Of a stretch of DNA of 64,000 nucleotides, positions 59,376 to 64,000 are shown one piece after another. The notes beneath the pieces were generated by a model that saw nothing but the letters and a program-made list of their open reading frames with translations, was not told where the DNA came from and did no database searches. Positions within the stretch are counted from its first letter, which is position 1, and every line of letters starts with the position of its first letter. This DNA comes from an uncultured Bacteroidota bacterium (GTDB lineage Bacteria > Bacteroidota > Bacteroidia > Bacteroidales > UBA932), in contig CALGSW010000009.1 in assembly GCA_937901965.1 (NCBI GenBank), forward strand, positions 1 to 64,000, written 5' to 3'. The position numbers were made by a program, and so were the translations under genes.

Positions 59376-59996
59376 TTGCTGCTACCATATTATAAAGAGG
59401 GTGTCTCAGAGGCCGGTTGTGATGAAGCCGGAAGAGGTGCGCTTGCCGGTCCGGTGTACGCGGCGGCAGTAATTCTGCCCCCCGGGTTTTTCCACCCGCT
59501 CCTCAACGATTCAAAACAGTTGAAAGAGAGAGATAGAGACAAATTAAGAGAGATTATTGAAAAAGAGGCTGTTGAATGGGCTGTCGCATGGGCTTCACCA
59601 GAGGAGATTGACAAAATAAATATATTGAAAGCTTCAATCCTTTCAATGCACAGAGCTCTTGACAAGCTAAACAGAAAGCCGGATCACATAATTGTAGACG
59701 GTAACAGATTTAAACCATATAATGACATCCCTTTCACCTGCTTTGTAAAGGGAGACGGCAGATTTGCCTCAATTGCTGCAGCATCTGTACTTGCAAAGAC
59801 CCACAGAGATGAATATATGCGGAAAATTGACAAAGAGTGTCCCGGTTACGGCTGGAAAAAAAACATGGCCTACCCTACCATTGAACACAGGGAGGCCATA
59901 AGAAAACTAGGGGTTAGCAAATATCACAGAATTTCGTACAAACTCCTTCCGGAGCCAAGTCTATTCACTTTCTCTGATGGCATATCTTCCGAGTGA
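59376..59996 (+). CDS. rnhB: Ribonuclease HII
   Basis: 206 residues, removing RNA from DNA hybrids. Active-site CDEAGRGALAGPVYAAA, NDSKQLKERDRD, VDGNR and VKGDGRFASIAAASVLAKT with YGWKKNMAYPT. No ATG precedes the conserved DEAGRG motif in frame, so the start must be a non-ATG codon; the TTG at 59376 gives an N-terminus of normal length. The stop overlaps the convergent 114-residue gene by 36 nt. Confidence 0.93.
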   Translation: MLLPYYKEGVSEAGCDEAGRGALAGPVYAAAVILPPGFFHPLLNDSKQLKERDRDKLREIIEKEAVEWAVAWASPEEIDKINILKASILSMHRALDKLNRKPDHIIVDGNRFKPYNDIPFTCFVKGDGRFASIAAASVLAKTHRDEYMRKIDKECPGYGWKKNMAYPTIEHREAIRKLGVSKYHRISYKLLPEPSLFTFSDGISSE

Positions 59997-60305
59997 AAAG
60001 AGAGCGCAACCTGTAAAGAATACTGAAATTACAATTTCAGGCGTTGCAGACTTATAATCTGCAGTAACAGACGCCAGTTGAGTTAACCCATCAATTAATG
60101 CTGAATACCCCCCCAGGATAGCAAACAGCAGAGCTCCCACAGCACCAAAGATTGCAATTATCAATCTTGACTTTTCATATTTAGGCTTTGGCTCAGGTAA
60201 TACATCCAGGGTAGCAAATAACCTTCCGGTAAATCCGTTATCCTCAATTTTCTGCTTGTGTTCATCAAAGAACATCTTTATTTTTTCATCATCTTTCATA
60301 ACCAA
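59961..60305 (-). CDS. Small membrane protein downstream of an ECF sigma gene
   Basis: 114 residues: a charged N-terminus, then two hydrophobic segments (about 53-75 and 90-107). It overlaps the sigma factor gene by 17 nt, so it is coupled to it and could be its membrane-bound anti-sigma factor. No motif supports that directly. Confidence 0.55.
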   Translation of the reverse strand: MVMKDDEKIKMFFDEHKQKIEDNGFTGRLFATLDVLPEPKPKYEKSRLIIAIFGAVGALLFAILGGYSALIDGLTQLASVTADYKSATPEIVISVFFTGCALFSLGRYAIRESE

Positions 60306-60783
60306 TTCTGTTTAAATGGTTTGACAAGTTACCTCTTGCCCTTGAGAGGTGAGACTTGATTGTATTTTCCGGCATTCCGGTGATTACCGAGATCTCCTTT
60401 GTGCTTCTGTCCTCCATATAGAAGAGCAGTACCGCTGTACGCTCCTTTTCATTCAATCTGGACATTGCCATATAGAGCTCTTGATTTTTATACTTTGCGT
60501 CTGCGCCGACATGTTCAACCGCAATATTATCATTTAATTCTGAAGATGTATACTTTTTTGCTGCCCTTTTATTGTCACAAAAGCAATTGTACGCAATCCT
60601 GAAGAGCCATGTAGAGAATTTTGATTTTCCGCTGAAAGAGGAGAGGTTAATGTAAGCCTTGATGAATGCCTCCTGAGCTATGTCATCACCCAGTGCAGAG
60701 TCTCCGTTGCAGAGGTTGTACAGGAACCGCCTCAGCGGTTCCTGATTCAACATTACCTCTTTCTCAAATTCAGATCTGTTCAC
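60289..60783 (-). CDS. ECF-type RNA polymerase sigma factor
   Basis: 164 residues. Region 2 shows GDDIAQEAFIKAYINLSSF and FSTWLFRIAYNCFCDNKR. Region 4 shows LNEKERTAVLLFYMEDRSTKE and GMPENTIKSHLSRARGNL. Third in the group glycerate kinase, DUF6249 protein, sigma, membrane protein. Confidence 0.88.
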   Translation of the reverse strand: MNRSEFEKEVMLNQEPLRRFLYNLCNGDSALGDDIAQEAFIKAYINLSSFSGKSKFSTWLFRIAYNCFCDNKRAAKKYTSSELNDNIAVEHVGADAKYKNQELYMAMSRLNEKERTAVLLFYMEDRSTKEISVITGMPENTIKSHLSRARGNLSNHLNRIGYER

Positions 60784-60816
60784 TCCAATAAGTTAACTTA
60801 ACCTGTTTTAGTTCTG

Positions 60817-61170
60817 CTACTTGCTGTTTTTCTTATTTATAAGATAAGCTGTAAGCTGACCAAGTCCAATAAAGAGCGGGATAAGACCAAATGCCGCAAA
60901 TTTCAGTTGATTGTCAAAGAAAAGGAAAAGTGCTATAAAAATTGCTATACCTGCTCCAATTGTAACCAGTGAACTGGTAAGAGGGTCTTTAGGCAGTTTG
61001 GGCCTTTCATTTCCCTTGAATAATTCCGGAGAGATATCCCTTCCATGCTCAATTGCCTTTTCTATAAGCCTGTTCCTTGATCTGTCCCTCATTATCTTAG
61101 TCGTATAAACGATTGCGAGGATGATAATTGCTGTGAGAAACGGCATTAAAATTGCTAATACTCCTTCCAT
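60817..61170 (-). CDS. DUF6249-type small membrane protein
   Basis: 117 residues: an N-terminal helix (5-24), a basic linker (RDRSRNRLIEKAIEHGRDI), and two C-terminal helices (about 64-83 and 88-110). The pattern matches the DUF6249 proteins often found by ECF sigma genes in Bacteroidota. Function unknown. 5 nt after glycerate kinase. Confidence 0.65.
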   Translation of the reverse strand: MEGVLAILMPFLTAIIILAIVYTTKIMRDRSRNRLIEKAIEHGRDISPELFKGNERPKLPKDPLTSSLVTIGAGIAIFIALFLFFDNQLKFAAFGLIPLFIGLGQLTAYLINKKNSK

Positions 61171-61175
61171 TTTGT

Positions 61176-62435
61176 TTAGTTTTTAGGGTTTTTTAAGTTT
61201 GTTTGCCTGTTTGACTGCAATTCAGGCAGAAAAGTTGCAGAATCTTCAGAAATTTTTTCTAAAAGTTCTTTTGCCCTTGAAATAGAGTCGTTTACGCTAT
61301 TTGCAATTTTAGCAATTTCAAAAACCCTGCTTATATGTGCTCTGTTTATTTCATCATCATTGAGAGAACATTCACCACAATAGACCCATAAAGGTCTACT
61401 GTATCTTTTTGCCAGGGTTGCCACCCCCTCCACCAGTTTACCGGAGAGTGTCTGAGAGTCTAGCCTTCCCTCGCCGCTAATCACAAGATCTGCCCCTACA
61501 ACAGCCTCCTCTGCACCTGATAACTCAGCCGCAACTTTCCAGCCCGGAATCAACTCTGCGTTAAGAAAACTTCTTGCTGCAAAACCCACACCTCCGGCAG
61601 CCCCGGATCCCGGAAAATCAGAGAAATCAAATCCCACAAATGACGAGGAGTCACACAGGAAACTACTCTTAAAACCCATGAAGCGTTCAACAGCATCGGC
61701 AAAATTTTTCATCCCCTCTTCAAGTTTAACCAGAGCCGCCTCGTCTGCCCCCTTCTGCGGCGCATAAACATATGTTGCACCGGATGGTCCCAGCAGAGGA
61801 TTATCAACATCACAAGCCACCGTAAACTTTACCTTTTTAAGCTCCTTTTTAACGAGCGTGTCATCAATAGTGCAAATCCTGTTAAGAACAGAGCCGGACA
61901 TAAACTCATCCTCTTCTCCGTTAATCAGCTTTCCCTCAGAATCCCTGAATGAAAAGCCCAGCGCCTGAAGCATTCCGGTTCCTCCATCGTTGGTGGCACT
62001 TCCGCCTATTCCCAGAATAATTTGACTAACACCCTCATCAACTGCTGCACAGATTAGCTGACCGAGTCCATATGAAGTTGCCTCCAAAGGATTATACTCA
62101 TCTCTCTCCAGCAGACCGAGTCCGCACGCCATTGCCATCTCAATTACAGCATATGGCTCTTTTTCAGACAGAAGATAGTAAGACTTTATGCCCCTTCCCA
62201 ACGGATCAAGCACATTAACTTCTTTCCTTTTAAAGAATCCACTCCTTCCGGCAACCGAGAGAAAACCCTCCCCGCCGTCTGCCAGAGGTATAACGTTTAC
62301 CTTTATGTCATATGGAAGGTCTCTTAATCCCGCTCCGAGTTTTATTCCCTGAGATATTGAAAATGAGGCCTCTGAGGCAGTAAGGCTACCTTTGAACTTA
62401 TCTGCAGCTATTACTATATTAAAGAGAGGTCTCAT
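61176..62435 (-). CDS. Glycerate kinase (GarK/GlxK family)
   Basis: About 419 residues from the ATG at 62435 (MRPLFNIVIAADKFKGSLTA). It phosphorylates D-glycerate, usually to 2-phosphoglycerate. The family N-terminus AADKFKGSLTASEA, the loop GIGGSATNDGGTGMLQALG and the C-terminal DLVISGEGRLDSQTLSGK are intact. The central region is longer than the usual 380 or so residues (insert near EEDEFMSGSVLNRI). An extra in-frame start 12 codons upstream is less likely. Confidence 0.9.
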   Translation of the reverse strand: MRPLFNIVIAADKFKGSLTASEASFSISQGIKLGAGLRDLPYDIKVNVIPLADGGEGFLSVAGRSGFFKRKEVNVLDPLGRGIKSYYLLSEKEPYAVIEMAMACGLGLLERDEYNPLEATSYGLGQLICAAVDEGVSQIILGIGGSATNDGGTGMLQALGFSFRDSEGKLINGEEDEFMSGSVLNRICTIDDTLVKKELKKVKFTVACDVDNPLLGPSGATYVYAPQKGADEAALVKLEEGMKNFADAVERFMGFKSSFLCDSSSFVGFDFSDFPGSGAAGGVGFAARSFLNAELIPGWKVAAELSGAEEAVVGADLVISGEGRLDSQTLSGKLVEGVATLAKRYSRPLWVYCGECSLNDDEINRAHISRVFEIAKIANSVNDSISRAKELLEKISEDSATFLPELQSNRQTNLKNPKN

Positions 62436-62480
62436 GACAGATATGTGCCAATTAGAGTCATAAATATACAAATAAAAAAT

Positions 62481-62488
62481 TATCTTTG
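62481..62488 (+). promoter_or_regulatory. -7 box TATCTTTG for the S46 peptidase gene
   Basis: An exact box 37 nt before the ATG at 62526. Confidence 0.5.
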
Positions 62489-62525
62489 TCTAAAGAGTCA
62501 AATTAAACAATCAGATAACAACTAA

Positions 62526-64000
62526 ATGAAAAAAATCACATTAATTCTCATTGGAGCTATTCTCTTTTCTCTGGCTCCACTAAGAGCAGACGAAGGGATG
62601 TGGCTGCTCCCGCTTATAGAGAAGCTCAACAATAAAAAACTTGCAGAGCTTGGTTTCAAAATTTCCGCTAAAGACATCTATAACCTGAACAAGTCCAGCT
62701 TAAAAGATGCTGTTGTACATTTTGGAGGCGGATGTACAGGAGAGATAATTTCTAATGAAGGTCTTGTACTTACCAACCACCACTGCGGATACGGGGTTAT
62801 TCAACGTCTGAGCACTGTTGAAAACGACTATCTGCAAAATGGTTTCTGGGCAATGACCCGTGAGCAGGAGCTCCCGTCTCCGGGCCTCTCTGTGACATTT
62901 TTAGAGTCGTTTACAGATGTAACCGACGAAGTTGTTAAAGCAACATCGGCTGTTGAAAACACTCCTGAATTTGCAAAGGCATTTCAGACAGTATCTGATG
63001 AAATTGTAAAAAGAGTAGTTGGTGACAACAAATACCTGCGCGGAAGAGTTGCTACATTTTATGGCGGAAACGCATACTATCTGGTGATTACAAAAACATA
63101 TACAGATGTGCGTTTTGTAGGTGCTCCCCCATCATCAATAGGCAAATATGGCGCCGATACAGACAACTGGATGTGGCCACGTCATACAGGTGACTTCTCT
63201 ATGTTCCGTGTTTATGCAGATAAAGACAATAATCCTGCACCCTACTCACCTGAAAACAGACCTTATATACCTAAGAAACATCTTACAATTTCACTTAAAG
63301 GTGTAAAACAGGGAGACCCTGCAATGATTATAGGATATCCGGGAAGAACCAACCGTTTCATGACTTCTTCAGAGGTTAAAGAGACCAGCGACATTACAAA
63401 TGCAATAGTAATATATGTAAGAGGCGTTCGTCAGGAGGTTCTTATGGCAGATATGGAGGCAGATCCTAAGATTCGTCTTCAGTATTCAAGCAAATACGCT
63501 GGCTCTTCAAACTACTGGAAGAAGGCCATTGGTATGAATGAAACTTTTGCAAAACTCAAAGTTCAGGAGCGTCGTGCTGCAGAAGAGGTAAAATTCCAGG
63601 AGTGGGTGAACTCAAATCCGGAGAGAAAGGCAAAATACGGGACAGCTCTGGATGAGATAAACAATGCAGTTAAAAACAGAGCAGAGGCTTTATACCTCTC
63701 GGCCTACCTCAGAGAGGCGCTTGGAGCTGTTGAACTGTTTTCAGTTGCCACAAGCTTTTCAACATATGCAGAAAACCTTGAAAAAGGTAATGCAGAGGAG
63801 GCCGGAAAAGCACTTGAATTTGGCAAAAGAAGACTTGAGTCTTTCTACAAAGATTACTCGGCAGCAACAGACAGAAAGGTTGCCAAAGCACTGGTAAAGG
63901 TATTCAGAGACAAAGTGAAAGCTGAGGACAGACCGGCATTCTACAATATTATTGATGAAAAATTCGGCGGTAATATTGATGCTTTTGTAGATGATCTTTA
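62526..64000 (+). CDS. S46 family dipeptidyl-peptidase (DPP7/DPP11-type), 3' truncated by window
   Basis: 491 codons are visible and the frame runs off the window. It has a signal peptide (MKKITLILIGAILFSLAPLRA), then the S46 N-terminus DEGMWLLPLIEKLN. The catalytic His is in VLTNHHCGYG, and the catalytic Asp is expected in YGADTDNWMWPRHTGDF. The helical cap region (about 370-490) follows. The nucleophile Ser and the residue separating DPP7 (hydrophobic P1) from DPP11 (acidic P1) lie beyond the window, so specificity cannot be given. Periplasmic peptide use as carbon source. Confidence 0.92.
   Translation, partial: MKKITLILIGAILFSLAPLRADEGMWLLPLIEKLNNKKLAELGFKISAKDIYNLNKSSLKDAVVHFGGGCTGEIISNEGLVLTNHHCGYGVIQRLSTVENDYLQNGFWAMTREQELPSPGLSVTFLESFTDVTDEVVKATSAVENTPEFAKAFQTVSDEIVKRVVGDNKYLRGRVATFYGGNAYYLVITKTYTDVRFVGAPPSSIGKYGADTDNWMWPRHTGDFSMFRVYADKDNNPAPYSPENRPYIPKKHLTISLKGVKQGDPAMIIGYPGRTNRFMTSSEVKETSDITNAIVIYVRGVRQEVLMADMEADPKIRLQYSSKYAGSSNYWKKAIGMNETFAKLKVQERRAAEEVKFQEWVNSNPERKAKYGTALDEINNAVKNRAEALYLSAYLREALGAVELFSVATSFSTYAENLEKGNAEEAGKALEFGKRRLESFYKDYSAATDRKVAKALVKVFRDKVKAEDRPAFYNIIDEKFGGNIDAFVDDL

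Overview
The window is from the chromosome of a member of the Bacteroidota, most likely order Bacteroidales. The evidence is the gene repertoire and local gene orders typical of that group (ricT-gldH, sigma-54 regulator-lptE-secG, split transketolase, an S46 dipeptidyl-peptidase, a DUF4403 lipoprotein, an EF-G2-like factor). Many genes are also preceded by the Bacteroidota -7 promoter box TAnnTTTG. The family or genus cannot be resolved from this sequence alone. No tRNA, rRNA, CRISPR array or transposase gene was seen.

Layout. (1) 1-3.76 kb is an A+T-rich accessory patch: the 3' part of an RHS/YD-repeat gene broken exactly where toxin tips are normally swapped, a convergent leucine-rich-repeat protein gene whose stop codon abuts the break, a small membrane protein gene, and a gene-free stretch with a 19-bp inverted repeat and a heptamer tandem repeat. 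(2) 3.76-8.4 kb holds a glycyl radical enzyme closely resembling trans-4-hydroxy-L-proline dehydratase with its activase, then a YbdG-type MscS channel. (3) 8.4-20.9 kb is mostly housekeeping: SGNH hydrolase, miaA, smpB, repeat element copy A, lgt, an rRNA methyltransferase, pgk, DUF4403, frr, pyrH, an sdhC without sdhA/B, and hemW. (4) 20.9-27.3 kb is a six-gene minus-strand operon (TPR protein, RlhA-like U32 protein, holB, ricT, gldH, trmB). (5) 27.3-33.4 kb has an M16 protease, a DUF3109 protein, and the group trxA, porin-like protein, LOG protein, polyprenyl synthase. (6) 33.4-42.4 kb is a compact TetR-TolC-adaptor-RND-PII-like-sdaA operon divergent from kbl. (7) 42.4-49.5 kb has PspC-PadR-PspC, then sigma-54 regulator-lptE-hypothetical-secG, and a TPR lipoprotein. 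(8) 49.5-50.5 kb is repeat element copy B with a 100-bp tandem array. (9) 50.5-64 kb has lepA, transketolase halves, two ECF sigma factor clusters, trmN6, a LolD-like ATPase, EF-G2, rnhB, glycerate kinase, and the start of an S46 peptidase that runs off the window.

The most unusual material is non-coding. Two unlinked, oppositely oriented copies (about 10.96-11.63 kb and 49.64-50.52 kb) of one complex repeat element share several structures. Each has a 20-bp inverted repeat enclosing exactly 83 nt, and that 83-nt core appears flipped relative to the flanks between the two copies. Each also carries palindromic modules whose outer arms differ in sequence but stay complementary, which looks like RNA-type covariation, plus a TGACACTTTA hairpin also related to the repeat at 3.6 kb. 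Several genes (miaA, smpB, lepA, the sigma-54 regulator, DUF3109) have a -7 box only 4-7 nt before the ATG, suggesting leaderless mRNAs. Intrinsic terminators for sdhC and for the gene at 20.4 kb lie inside the 3' coding ends of the convergent neighbours.
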